IMG/VR virus record: IMGVR_UViG_3300037491_000131 | Coordinates: 1-24,323 of that record | DNA from: a virus | Length of the DNA stretch: 24,323 bases | Reading direction: 5' to 3' (one strand) | Part shown: positions 14,884 through 21,249 of the stretch, piece by piece | Position numbering within the stretch: the stretch's first letter is position 1 | How the letters are laid out: the number at the start of each line of letters is the position of its first letter | Notes under the pieces: model-generated | The model's input: the letters and a program-made list of their open reading frames with translations, nothing else | The model's database searches: none | What the model was told of the DNA's origin: nothing | Program-made: the position numbers and the translations under genes

Positions 14884-14987
14884 CGTAGGGTGGGTTAGCG
14901 GGCGAAGCCCGCGTAACCCACCAAACAGTCGTGCAACCGGCAATACCGCCGGTGGGTTACGCGCCTTCGGCGCTAACCCACCCTACG
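14884..14987. repeat. Intergenic palindrome, CGTAGGGTGGGTTA family
   Basis: CGTAGGGTGGGTTAGCGGGC at the left is mirrored by GCGCTAACCCACCCTACG at the right, with an inner GTAACCCACC/GGTGGGTTAC pair. It lies between convergent genes (nozzle and the leftward secreted protein) and could end transcription from both sides. Confidence 0.88.
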
Positions 14988-14995
14988 CTCTCTTC

Positions 14996-15445
14996 TCAAC
15001 ACCGCGTCACCGACACCTTCACCACGCCGCCGCCTTCGCCCGGCACGTCGTAGGCGCGCGACTGACAGCCGAGGCGCTCCGACGGCGGGGACGCCGGCGG
15101 CGCAAACACGGTGGCGCCCGGGCCGGCGGCCGTTCCGGTGACGTCGTTCGGATAATAAGTGCCGCCGTAGCTCCCGGCGTCGCCCCCGTAGCCGTAGCCC
15201 GTGTTCGAGCCGTTGCCGCGGTGGAAATTCCAGCGGTGGAACCGCCACGCGAACCGCGCCGGCCAGCGCCGCGCAAAGCCGTGCGCCAACCCATGATGCA
15301 CCGCGGGACGGGGGAAGCCGAACACCGGCCCGACGTGGATGGCGCCGTGGAATCCGCCGCCGCCGCCGCGCGCGAGCGCGCCGGCCGGAACGAGCAGCGT
15401 CGCGGCGATCGCGGCGAGCGCCGCCGTCTTCGACCAGATCTGCAT
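14996..15445 (-). CDS. Secreted glycine/histidine-rich protein, 149 aa, host-like
   Basis: A clear signal peptide opens the protein (MQIWSKTAALAAIAATLLVP, cleavage probably after GALA). The mature part is Gly-, His-, Phe- and Arg-rich (RGGGGGFHGAIHVGPVFGFP, then HHGLAHGFARRWPARFAWRF). The C-terminus is more ordered, with two cysteines (ERLGCQSRAYDVPGEGGG, VTRC). AGGAG before the ATG supports the start. Such small exported proteins are common in Bradyrhizobium-type chromosomes and unusual in phage virion modules. It is divergent from the similar secreted gene at 15719. Function unknown; envelope or extracellular location is inferred from the signal peptide. Confidence 0.75.
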   Translation of the reverse strand: MQIWSKTAALAAIAATLLVPAGALARGGGGGFHGAIHVGPVFGFPRPAVHHGLAHGFARRWPARFAWRFHRWNFHRGNGSNTGYGYGGDAGSYGGTYYPNDVTGTAAGPGATVFAPPASPPSERLGCQSRAYDVPGEGGGVVKVSVTRC

Positions 15446-15560
15446 ACGCCTTACTCCTGCTACGCCTTGTTAATCTTTCGTTCACCTTGTCCCTTCGGCG
15501 CGGGGGTGTCCAGGTGCTCCAACCCGCGTGGTTAATGGGTGAGCGCCGTTCGTCGTTCGT

Positions 15561-15644
15561 AGGATGGGTTTCGCTGCAGCGAAACCCATCCTGCCTGCTG
15601 TTCTTTTTTGCGATCCGTCGCGGACTGCGCTCGGCGACGGATCG
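15561..15644. repeat. Two palindromes in a divergent promoter region
   Basis: A perfect 32-base palindrome lies at 15561-15592 (arms AGGATGGGTTTCGCTG and its complement). A second hairpin lies at 15611-15644 (arms CGATCCGTCGC and GCGACGGATCG). The second matches the element at 18415-18445, but with the loop in the reverse-complement orientation. The remaining bases of 15446-15718 carry no gene and should include the promoters of the two divergent secreted proteins; no clear promoter boxes were found. Confidence 0.85.
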
Positions 15645-15718
15645 CGGCGCCCACACGCTTTCGTTACAGGAACAATCGCCCGCGGCAGACGTTTTTATTC
15701 AAACCACAGGAGGTTTGC

Positions 15719-16228
15719 ATGAAACGCGTATTGCTGGTCGGCGCGGCGGCGCTGTTGATCGCCGGCGCCATGACGGGCGCTGCCTCCGCCCGCGGCATGG
15801 GCGGCGGTGGCGGTGGCGGCGGCGGTCACGCCGCGATGGGTGGCGGCGGCGGCCACGCCGCGATGGGTGGTGGTGGCGGCGGCGGCTTTGGCCGCGGCGG
15901 CGGCGGCTTTGCTGCACCGCGCGCGTCGGTCGGCGGTGGCTTCGCTGCGCCGCGCGCGTCGGTCGGCGGCGGGTTTGCCCGCGGCGGCACCGTGAACGGT
16001 CGGTTCGCGCGCGGCAACGTGGCGCAGGGCAATTGGGGCGCGCGCAACTGGAACGGCGGCTGGGGCGGCCGGCACTTTCACCACCGCCACGGCTTCTTCC
16101 CGTTCGCCGGCGTAGCGGCGGGCGTCGCCATCGGCAGCGGCTTCGCCTACGACTATCCGGACTACGACTACTACGGCGACGCGTGCATCCAGTGGAACGG
16201 CTGGGCCTGGGTCAACGTGTGCTACTGA
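15719..16228 (+). CDS. Secreted glycine-rich repeat protein, 169 aa, host-like
   Basis: A perfect AGGAGG lies five bases before the ATG. The signal peptide is MKRVLLVGAAALLIAGAMTG, with cleavage likely after AASA. The mature protein begins with poly-glycine blocks containing GHAAMGGGGG twice and FAAPRASVGGG twice. An Asn/Trp/His-rich segment (WGARNWNGGWGGRHFHHRHG), a hydrophobic stretch (FPFAGVAAGVAIGSGFA) and a Tyr/Asp-rich region follow. It ends with CIQWNGWAWVNVCY, where the two Cys could form a disulfide. This ending is familiar from exported proteins of Bradyrhizobium-like bacteria. A structural or surface role is likely; the exact function is unknown. It looks like host DNA, not phage. 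Confidence 0.8.
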   Translation: MKRVLLVGAAALLIAGAMTGAASARGMGGGGGGGGGHAAMGGGGGHAAMGGGGGGGFGRGGGGFAAPRASVGGGFAAPRASVGGGFARGGTVNGRFARGNVAQGNWGARNWNGGWGGRHFHHRHGFFPFAGVAAGVAIGSGFAYDYPDYDYYGDACIQWNGWAWVNVCY

Positions 16229-16243
16229 GGCCGGATTCGCAGA

Positions 16244-16480
16244 GCATTGTTCCCCGGATGGGGGCCCCCCGCGACGCGAGCGTCGCGGGGACCCCTCGGC
16301 GCAGCGTGCAGCGCAGCGGAACGGTGCGCCGCTGATCCGGGGTCCGGGTTCATGCGCATCCGTCGCGGACAACGCGAGATCCCCGCGCAGGCGGGGACGG
16401 ATGCGAGGGTGGCCACCGGATCTGCGCCGCACAACTTTGCGGTGCAACGCGCCCGGGGAACAAGTTCCCTGGGGTCGCGG
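16244..16480. repeat. Nested palindrome cluster in a 590-base gene-free stretch
   Basis: Several inverted repeats are stacked: CCCCGGAT/ATCCGGGG (about 16252 and 16336), CCCCGCGACG/CGTCGCGGGG (16269-16291), CATCCGTCGC with GACGGATGCG, and ATCCCCGCG/CGGGGA. They are related to the families at 15611 and 18415. From 16481 to 16600 I see no gene; a repeat-free promoter region for the regulator at 16822 follows. Confidence 0.7.
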
Positions 16481-16600
16481 ATGAAGGAGTCGGGAAGCGG
16501 ACCTTCGTCGTTTTGCTCGACCGGATTCCCAATGCCCACCCCGGCCGCACCTTCCCCAGCGTCATGTCGCTTCTGCGGGATTTTTCTAGCCTATTACCGG

Positions 16601-16628
16601 GCGTTATACGTTGTTTAGGCGTTATACG
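16601..16628. promoter_or_regulatory. Candidate operator: direct repeat GCGTTATACG, 18-base spacing
   Basis: GCGTTATACG occurs at 16601-16610 and again at 16619-16628. A TTGACA follows at about 16639, but no good -10 box was found at the usual distance. Two identical sites almost two helical turns apart, 190 bases upstream of an XRE regulator, fit an autoregulatory operator. This is inference from position. Confidence 0.35.
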
Positions 16629-16821
16629 AACCGCCGATTGACAATTGCGCTCCTGCATTGTTGGTGCGCCTCCCGATAAGCGCGCTCGTTCGCGCGGCGA
16701 ACCTGTGCTATCGCTGGCGCACGTTCGCCGTGAGGCGAGTCGCGAACGGGCGCACCGGACCGTCACTGCGACGCGACGTTGCGGCAAAACAACACTGTGG
16801 CAAGAGAAGGAGAATGCTTCG

Positions 16822-17280
16822 ATGGCGGCCGAGGCAAGAGACCCGCGGAGACCCGACAACGTCGACGTCGAGGTCGGACGGCTGGTGCGCGTTCAACGCA
16901 TCGCGAAGGGGCTGTCGCAAACCGAGCTTGGAAACGAGATCGGCGTCACGTTCCAGCAGGTGCAGAAATACGAGAGCGGCGCAAACCGCATCTCCATGGG
17001 CCGCCTGACCAGGATCGGGCGCGTGCTCGGGGTGCAGGTGACCTACCTGCTCGGAGCGAACCGGCGCGCGAGTCCGGTCGCAATCAACCCGAAGGAGCAG
17101 GCCAAATTCTCCGAGGCGGTGGGCATGCTCGGCCGCATCGGCGCGTTGCGGCTGCTCAGGGCGTTTTCCGCGATTCCCAACAAGCCGCCCTCGCTGCGCG
17201 AAAGCATCGTGCAGATGGTCGAGGGCGCGGCGTCGGCGTCGGCGCGCGAGGTGGCGCGCAAGAAGGCCCGCCGCCATTAG
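16822..17280 (+). CDS. XRE-family transcriptional regulator, 152 aa
   Basis: An HTH_3/Cro-CI type DNA-binding domain spans about residues 18-77. Helices are visible as GRLVRVQRIAKGLSQTELGN and GVTFQQVQKYESGANRISMG, with the second helix pair carrying the recognition helix. The pattern VGxxVRxxRxxxGxSQTELG...FQQVQKYExGxNR is typical of alphaproteobacterial chromosomal XRE regulators. The C-terminal part has a helix (MLGRIGALRLLRAFSAIPN) and a basic end (AREVARKKARRH). The frame is open from 16645, but AAGGAG before ATG 16822 and the domain layout favour this start. It could control its own promoter through the direct repeat at 16601. It looks host-derived, not like a phage repressor of the CI-protease type. 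Confidence 0.85.
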   Translation: MAAEARDPRRPDNVDVEVGRLVRVQRIAKGLSQTELGNEIGVTFQQVQKYESGANRISMGRLTRIGRVLGVQVTYLLGANRRASPVAINPKEQAKFSEAVGMLGRIGALRLLRAFSAIPNKPPSLRESIVQMVEGAASASAREVARKKARRH

Positions 17281-17282
17281 CC

Positions 17283-17357
17283 AGTGATCAGTGATCAGTA
17301 ATCAGACCAGCGTTCGGTAGTCAGAGGCTCATTCTGATCACTGATTACTGATTACTG
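17283..17357. repeat. Intergenic palindrome, ATCAGTGATCAG family
   Basis: CAGTGATCAGTGATCAGTAA at the left is mirrored by TGATCACTGATTACTGATTA at the right. It lies exactly between the stop codons of two convergent genes (17280 and 17358), so it may act as a two-way terminator. Confidence 0.85.
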
Positions 17358-17873
17358 TTACGCGGCCATGCCGACTGACGAACCCTGCGCTTCGCGCAGC
17401 AGCTTGGTGCGGATCGCGTGCTCGATGTTGCGGAGCGCCGCTTCCGCCTCGAGCGAGCGCGCCTCGGCCGCCTGCGCGCGCGCTTCCGCGGCGGCCGCCT
17501 CGGACTCGGCGGCGGCGATGCGCGCCTCGGCGCGCCTGAGCGCCTCGACCGCTTCCTGTAGCCGCGCCGCGGTGTCGGCGATCGCCTCCCGGTGCGCCGT
17601 TTCGGCCGCCTGGATGCGCGCTTCCGCCGCGTGCAGCTTCTCGATCGCGCCGCGCACCAGCGATTTCGCCCGCGCCTCCGTGTCGTTGGCGCGCTCCTCG
17701 ATGTCGTTGATGGCGTCGGCGGCCTGATAGACCAGCTCGAGCGCGGCGGCGCCGCGGCTCTTCGCCGGACCTTGCGGCGGCCGCTCCAGGTTGACGACGT
17801 TGCGCGGCGCGCCGGGCGCGCGGCCGAATTGATCGCGCACGGGCCGGCGCGGCCAGTTGGGGTCCTGGGACAT
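17358..17873 (-). CDS. Alanine-rich coiled-coil protein, 171 aa, host-like
   Basis: After a basic, Pro-rich N-terminus (MSQDPNWPRRPVRDQFGRAP), residues ~45-155 form an almost unbroken Ala/Glu/Arg coiled coil with heptad character (AEARIQAAETAHREAIADTA, AESEAAAAEARAQAAEARSL). The C-terminal piece (NIEHAIRTKLLREAQGSS) is a separate short helix. Similar small coiled-coil proteins are encoded in Bradyrhizobium-like chromosomes without known function. The start at 17873 has GAAAGGG upstream. It is convergent with the XRE gene. A structural or scaffolding role is possible but not shown. Confidence 0.7.
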   Translation of the reverse strand: MSQDPNWPRRPVRDQFGRAPGAPRNVVNLERPPQGPAKSRGAAALELVYQAADAINDIEERANDTEARAKSLVRGAIEKLHAAEARIQAAETAHREAIADTAARLQEAVEALRRAEARIAAAESEAAAAEARAQAAEARSLEAEAALRNIEHAIRTKLLREAQGSSVGMAA

Positions 17874-17956
17874 CGGTCGAACCCTTTCGAAAACGTTAAG
17901 TCCGCCGATCTTTAGCAGCAGATGGTGAACGGGTTGTTAACGTAAGGCCGCCGTTC

Positions 17957-17990
17957 GTCATTGCTTCGTCGCTACGCTCCTCGCAATGAC
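17957..17990. repeat. Short palindrome, CATTGCGAGGAGCG family
   Basis: GTCATTGCTTCG at the left pairs with CTCCTCGCAATGAC at the right around GTCGCTACG. It is a small member of the family seen at 8717-8798 and marks the border where phage genes resume. Confidence 0.75.
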
Positions 17991-18016
17991 GCCGGCGTGG
18001 GCACGGAGTCCCTCAA

Positions 18017-18283
18017 ATGAAACCCATCGCCCTGCCGCCGGTGCCGCCGGGCTCCGATCCGGCCGCCCAGTTCGCCTGGATCAAGGCCTGCCTGCAGCAG
18101 ATCGAGCGGGCGTCCCAGGAAGAGCCGGCGCAGATTTTCGACAGCTATTCGACGGATGCAACGCCAACCGCCACGAGGCAGCTCCTTGTCACGTCGCCGA
18201 CGCAAGCGAACATCGTCGCCGTCCTCGCCACCCTCATCGCCGATTTCCGCGCCCGCGGCGTCAAGCGAATGGGGCCGACCTGA
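18017..18283 (+). CDS. Small conserved phage protein, 88 aa
   Basis: The protein begins MKPIALPPVPPGSDPAAQFA and continues WIKACLQQIERASQEEPAQI, a start I recall from small proteins in short-tailed and rhizobial prophages. A Thr/Ala-rich middle is followed by a helix (QANIVAVLATLIADFRARG). No Cys or membrane helix is present. The purine-rich GGAG before the ATG lies about ten bases upstream. It marks the resumption of phage-type genes after the host-like island. Function unknown. Confidence 0.7.
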   Translation: MKPIALPPVPPGSDPAAQFAWIKACLQQIERASQEEPAQIFDSYSTDATPTATRQLLVTSPTQANIVAVLATLIADFRARGVKRMGPT

Positions 18284-18304
18284 CGAGCACACTCGCGCCA
18301 CAGC

Positions 18305-18478
18305 GCTCCCTCCCCCCTTGTGGGGGAGGGATGGGGAGGGGGGTGGCGAGATGGCGCGCGACAACAACGACCCCCACCCCGGCGCCTGCGGCGCCGACCC
18401 TCCCCAAGTTGTCGATCCGTCGCGAGCGCAGTCCGCGACGGATCGGAAGAAGCTGGGGGAGGGTGGAGCAGGGGCGCG
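18305..18478. repeat. Long palindrome, CTCCCCCTTGTGGGGGAGGG family
   Basis: The left end is a CTCCCCC/GGGGGAG hairpin and the right end AAGCTGGGGGAGGGTGGAGC mirrors it over 170 bases. A hairpin with arms GATCCGTCGCG and CGCGACGGATC at 18415-18445 is nested inside, which suggests that one element was inserted into another. The right half lies within the N-terminal part of the acetyltransferase frame. Confidence 0.8.
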
Positions 18479-18944
18479 AGCACAGCGAACAATTCGCGCC
18501 GCGGACAGCGACGCCGACGCACTTGCCATCCATCGTTTCCTCGCCACCGTGGCGACGCCGGTGCTCCATTGTGCGATCAATCCTGCGAAGTCGCTCGCCG
18601 AGGTGCGCCGCGTCGTCACCGATCGTGACTACGGCTTTGCCCTCATGGCGCTCGAGCGCGATGCCCTCGTCGGCACCATCGGGGCGATCTTCGTGCCGTG
18701 GTGGTACGGCGACGATCACTTCTTCACCGACCGCTGGTTCTTCGCGCTGCCGCGGTCCCCGGGCACTTCGTCCCGGGGATGGGCCGGTCCGCGATTGCTG
18801 GCCGAGGCCGACGCGGTCGCGCGCGAGGTCGGCGTGCCGCTGATCGTGAACTTGAAACAGCGGCGCACCACGGCCGCGGTGACCTTCGTCAAGCCGGTGG
18901 TGTTGGGCGTGGACCATCGCGCCACCCACTCGACGTCATCCTGA
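18351..18944 (+). CDS. GNAT-like acetyltransferase altered by palindromic elements, 197 aa
   Basis: From about residue 46 the protein reads like a phage GNAT protein: TIRAADSDADALAIHRFLAT, then LHCAINPAKSLAEVRRVVT and VPWWYGDDHFFTDRWFFALP. A helix (AGPRLLAEADAVAREVGVPL) and a last strand follow. Residues 1-45 are encoded by a palindromic repeat and have no domain character. No ATG or GTG closer to the domain is in frame, so ATG 18351 (GGAGGGG upstream) is used. A second element inserts SPGTSSRG at residues 136-143, just where the acetyl-CoA loop (Q/RxxGxG/A) is expected; only GWAGPRLL remains there. The end (THSTSS) and stop lie in a third repeat. Substrate unknown; activity may be lost. Confidence 0.65.
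   Translation: MARDNNDPHPGACGADPPQVVDPSRAQSATDRKKLGEGGAGARAQRTIRAADSDADALAIHRFLATVATPVLHCAINPAKSLAEVRRVVTDRDYGFALMALERDALVGTIGAIFVPWWYGDDHFFTDRWFFALPRSPGTSSRGWAGPRLLAEADAVAREVGVPLIVNLKQRRTTAAVTFVKPVVLGVDHRATHSTSS
18756..18779. repeat. CCCCGGG palindrome inside the acetyltransferase gene
   Basis: The arms TCCCCGGG (18756-18763) and CCCGGGGA (18772-18779) surround CACTTCGT. The 24 bases keep the reading frame and code for SPGTSSRG. Related CCCGGG hairpins are inside the gene at 3843 and in the cluster at 16244. Confidence 0.75.
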
Positions 18945-19050
18945 GGTGCGACCCCGGCCTTGAGCCGGGGGAGCCTCGAAGGATGGAAGCACGCACGGAG
19001 CAAGCTTCCACCCTTCGAGGCGCGCCTGCGGCGCGCACCTCAGGGTGACG
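18934..19050. repeat. Intergenic palindrome, CATCCTGAGGTGCG family
   Basis: CGTCATCCTGAGGTGCG at the left is mirrored by CGCACCTCAGGGTGACG at the right, with inner CCTCGAAGG/CCTTCGAGG arms and an inner GCTTCCA/TGGAAGC pair. It supplies the last codons and the stop of the acetyltransferase gene. The same family is at 9998-10149. Confidence 0.85.
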
Positions 19051-19063
19051 GCGGAGCGGGTTG

Positions 19064-19318
19064 AGCGGCCAACAGTCCGATCTCTCCATAGCGGCCGCGC
19101 GCTGCCGGGGCATCAAAAACCAAGCGCGCCGGCGAGCGCGGCAGAGTCTAAAGCGGCAGTCCACTCTCTCCACCGCGGCCGCCCGCTGCCCGCGCATGCA
19201 AAACCAAGCGCGCGGGCGAGGGCGGCAGGAGTCCAAAGCGGCAGTCCACTCGCGCCACAGCGGCCGCGCGCTGCCGGCGCATCAAAAACCAAGCGCGCCG
19301 GCGAGCGCGGCAGGGACA
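19064..19318. repeat. Three tandem ~86-bp repeats ahead of an ejection-type gene
   Basis: Units start at about 19064, 19152 and 19237, each with AGCGGC at the left. Each unit carries a GCGGCCGC-type motif, the core GCATCAAAAACCAAGCGCG (GCATGCAAAACC in unit two) and a GAGCGCGGCAG-like right end. The right end can pair with the GCTGCCGG region to form a hairpin. The next gene begins in GGGACATCAAAATG, which looks like the start of a fourth core. A single related copy is at 1381-1429. On the minus strand the units code for a repeated Arg-rich peptide that I regard as incidental. Confidence 0.88.
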
Positions 19319-19323
19319 TCAAA

Positions 19324-20364
19324 ATGTGCTTCGGCATGCAGGCGACGCAACAACAGACGAACACGCCCTCGCCGTTCGTCCAGGGCGCGGGGCAGACCGC
19401 GTTCAACTTCGCCCAGAATCTCGCCACGTCGCCGTTCGATGCGCCGTTGCAGGGAGTGGCCGGATTCACGCCGCAGCAGAGCCAGGCCTTCTCCCAGATC
19501 GGCAACCTCGCCAACGCGCCCAACGCCAACAATCCGTTCTATTCGACCATCGCCAACGATTACGCCAATTACGGCGCGGCGCCGGCCGCGACGATCACTG
19601 CGCCGAGCGTGCTCGGCGGCGGCGTCGACCCGACGACGGCTGGTCTTGGCGCCTATATCGACCCGAACCTGCAGCTCGAGCTCAACCCGACCCTGGCGGA
19701 GATCACGCGCCAGGCCGACATCGCCAAGACCGGTCCGGGCGGCGTCGGCGCGGCGGCGACCGCGGCGGGCGCCTTTGGCGACGCGCGCCAGGGGGTGGAG
19801 AACGCCAACGTCGACGAAGCGGCCATGCGCCAAGCGGCGCAGGCGACCGGACAGGCCTATCAGAACGCGTTCCAGAACGCCGCCAACCTGCGCGGCATCG
19901 ACCTGTCCAACTTGATGAATGTCCAGTCCGCCAATGCGGCGCTGCGCCAGCAGCAATTGCAGAACATGCTCGGCTCCGGCAACGCGCTCACCAACCTGGC
20001 GCAATACACCACCGGAACGGGCCTCAACCTCGCCCAGGCGCTGGGCCAGGCCGGCACCCAGCAGCAGCAGCTGGCGCAGCAGCAGCTCGGCAATCGCTAC
20101 AACCAGCAGCTCCAGGACCTGCTCGGGCCCTATCAGTATCAGCTGCCGGCGCTCAACTCGACGCTGTCGGCGCTGACCCCGTCGCAGCCGTCGACCCAGA
20201 CCATCCAGCAGCCGAACAACGCCGGATGGCAGCTCGCCGGCGCGCTCGGCGGCGCCTTGTTCGGCGGGCTCGGCACCGGCTTCGGCCAGGGCGTGGGGCT
20301 CGGGGCCTTCGGCAACCTGTTCGGCAGCGGCAAGGCCGGTGGCCAGTTCATGCAGAACGATTGA
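19324..20364 (+). CDS. Putative internal virion / DNA ejection protein, 346 aa
   Basis: The protein starts MCFGMQATQQQTNTPSPFVQ, then QGAGQTAFNFAQNLATSPFD. The middle is an Ala/Gln/Asn-rich helical region (GAFGDARQGVENANVDEAAM, RQAAQATGQAYQNAFQNAAN, LGQAGTQQQQLAQQQLGNRY). It ends with a glycine-rich hydrophobic segment (GWQLAGALGGALFGGLGTGF) that could insert into membranes. This build is usual for ejection or internal core proteins of short-tailed phages, which leave the virion with the DNA. AGGGA precedes the ATG by about eight bases. It is followed at 21 bases by a second protein of similar type. The class is inferred from composition and context; homology was not tested. Confidence 0.7.
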   Translation: MCFGMQATQQQTNTPSPFVQGAGQTAFNFAQNLATSPFDAPLQGVAGFTPQQSQAFSQIGNLANAPNANNPFYSTIANDYANYGAAPAATITAPSVLGGGVDPTTAGLGAYIDPNLQLELNPTLAEITRQADIAKTGPGGVGAAATAAGAFGDARQGVENANVDEAAMRQAAQATGQAYQNAFQNAANLRGIDLSNLMNVQSANAALRQQQLQNMLGSGNALTNLAQYTTGTGLNLAQALGQAGTQQQQLAQQQLGNRYNQQLQDLLGPYQYQLPALNSTLSALTPSQPSTQTIQQPNNAGWQLAGALGGALFGGLGTGFGQGVGLGAFGNLFGSGKAGGQFMQND

Positions 20365-20385
20365 TCGCAATTCGATGAGGTCGCC

Positions 20386-21243
20386 ATGAACTCCACTTTC
20401 GGCACCGACGTGCTCGGCCTGGATTACCTGCCGCCGTCGCCGCTCTATCCGATCGGCTCGTTGCTGCCGCCGGACGCGGGCGCGCCGCCGGCAGCCGCGC
20501 CGCCTGCCTCCGCGGTCGATCCATCGCAGGCGCTTGGAACGACGCCGCCCGCGCCGGCTGGTCCCGGTCCGGGCGGCCTCAATCTTGGGCCGCTGCTCCG
20601 CAGCGCCCTCGCGCCGCAGACGCAGAACGCCGGCGGCTTGCTTGGATCGCTCGGGCTCAACGCCGACCAGGCGGGCCGCATCATGTCCGGCCTCGGCGGC
20701 GGGCTGTCGAGCGCGGGCCAGAACTGGAACAAGCCGGCCATGGCCGCCTTCGCCGGCGGCGCCGGCGCGGCGATCCAGGGCGGCCAGCAGTTTCAGAACC
20801 TGCAGCAGGACGCCAAGCTCAAGGCGCTCAACGCCGCCATCGCCGCCTGGAAGATCGGCGACATGGCGAGCTATCACCAGGCACTGGCGAATTATCGCGC
20901 CGCGGTGACGCAGCAGCGGCTGGCCTCGACGAGCCCGCGCATCGCCTCGCAAGGCGGGCTGCCGGCCGCTTCGGTCAACCCAAACAACGAGGCGCCGGCG
21001 CCCGCTGCGCAACCCTCCGGACAGGTCAGCACGCCCGGGCAAGGTGCCGGCGGCGGTCCATTTGCTCCGCCGTCGATCGTCTATGGAAATGGGCCCGGTG
21101 CCGGCGCTGCGGCGGCCGCGCCCCCGACCGCCGCGTCGTCCGATCCGCTCGCCCAGGCGCGCGATGCGATCGCCCGCGGCGCCTCGCGCGCCGCGGCGAT
21201 CGCGCGGCTGCGCGACAACGGCATCGATCCCGCGGGCCTGTGA
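20386..21243 (+). CDS. Putative second internal virion / ejection protein, 285 aa
   Basis: The first ~90 residues are Pro/Ala/Gly-rich (LPPDAGAPPAAAPPASAVD). A small domain follows (GRIMSGLGGGLSSAGQNWNK, then AAFAGGAGAAIQGGQQFQNL), then a helix (DAKLKALNAAIAAWKIGDMA) and a further low-complexity region. The C-terminus (AQARDAIARGASRAAAIARL, ending RDNGIDPAGL) matches a motif I recall at the ends of phage virion proteins, with the pattern A-x-x-A-I-A-x-G-A-x-R-x-A-x-x-x-R-L-x-x-N-G-I-D-P. A GAGG lies shortly before the ATG. It is probably co-translated with 19324 and 21250. The role is inferred. Confidence 0.7.
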   Translation: MNSTFGTDVLGLDYLPPSPLYPIGSLLPPDAGAPPAAAPPASAVDPSQALGTTPPAPAGPGPGGLNLGPLLRSALAPQTQNAGGLLGSLGLNADQAGRIMSGLGGGLSSAGQNWNKPAMAAFAGGAGAAIQGGQQFQNLQQDAKLKALNAAIAAWKIGDMASYHQALANYRAAVTQQRLASTSPRIASQGGLPAASVNPNNEAPAPAAQPSGQVSTPGQGAGGGPFAPPSIVYGNGPGAGAAAAAPPTAASSDPLAQARDAIARGASRAAAIARLRDNGIDPAGL

Positions 21244-21249
21244 CGTCCC

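Noticed and set aside
18889-19236. Minus-strand frame with a repeated Arg-rich peptide across the tandem repeats
   Set aside because: The periodic protein simply reflects the 86-bp DNA repeats; there is no convincing start site and the frame runs into the neighbouring palindrome.
19064-19318. Tandem repeats considered as a CRISPR array
   Set aside because: The units are contiguous and nearly identical along their whole length, with no unique spacers and no cas genes nearby.
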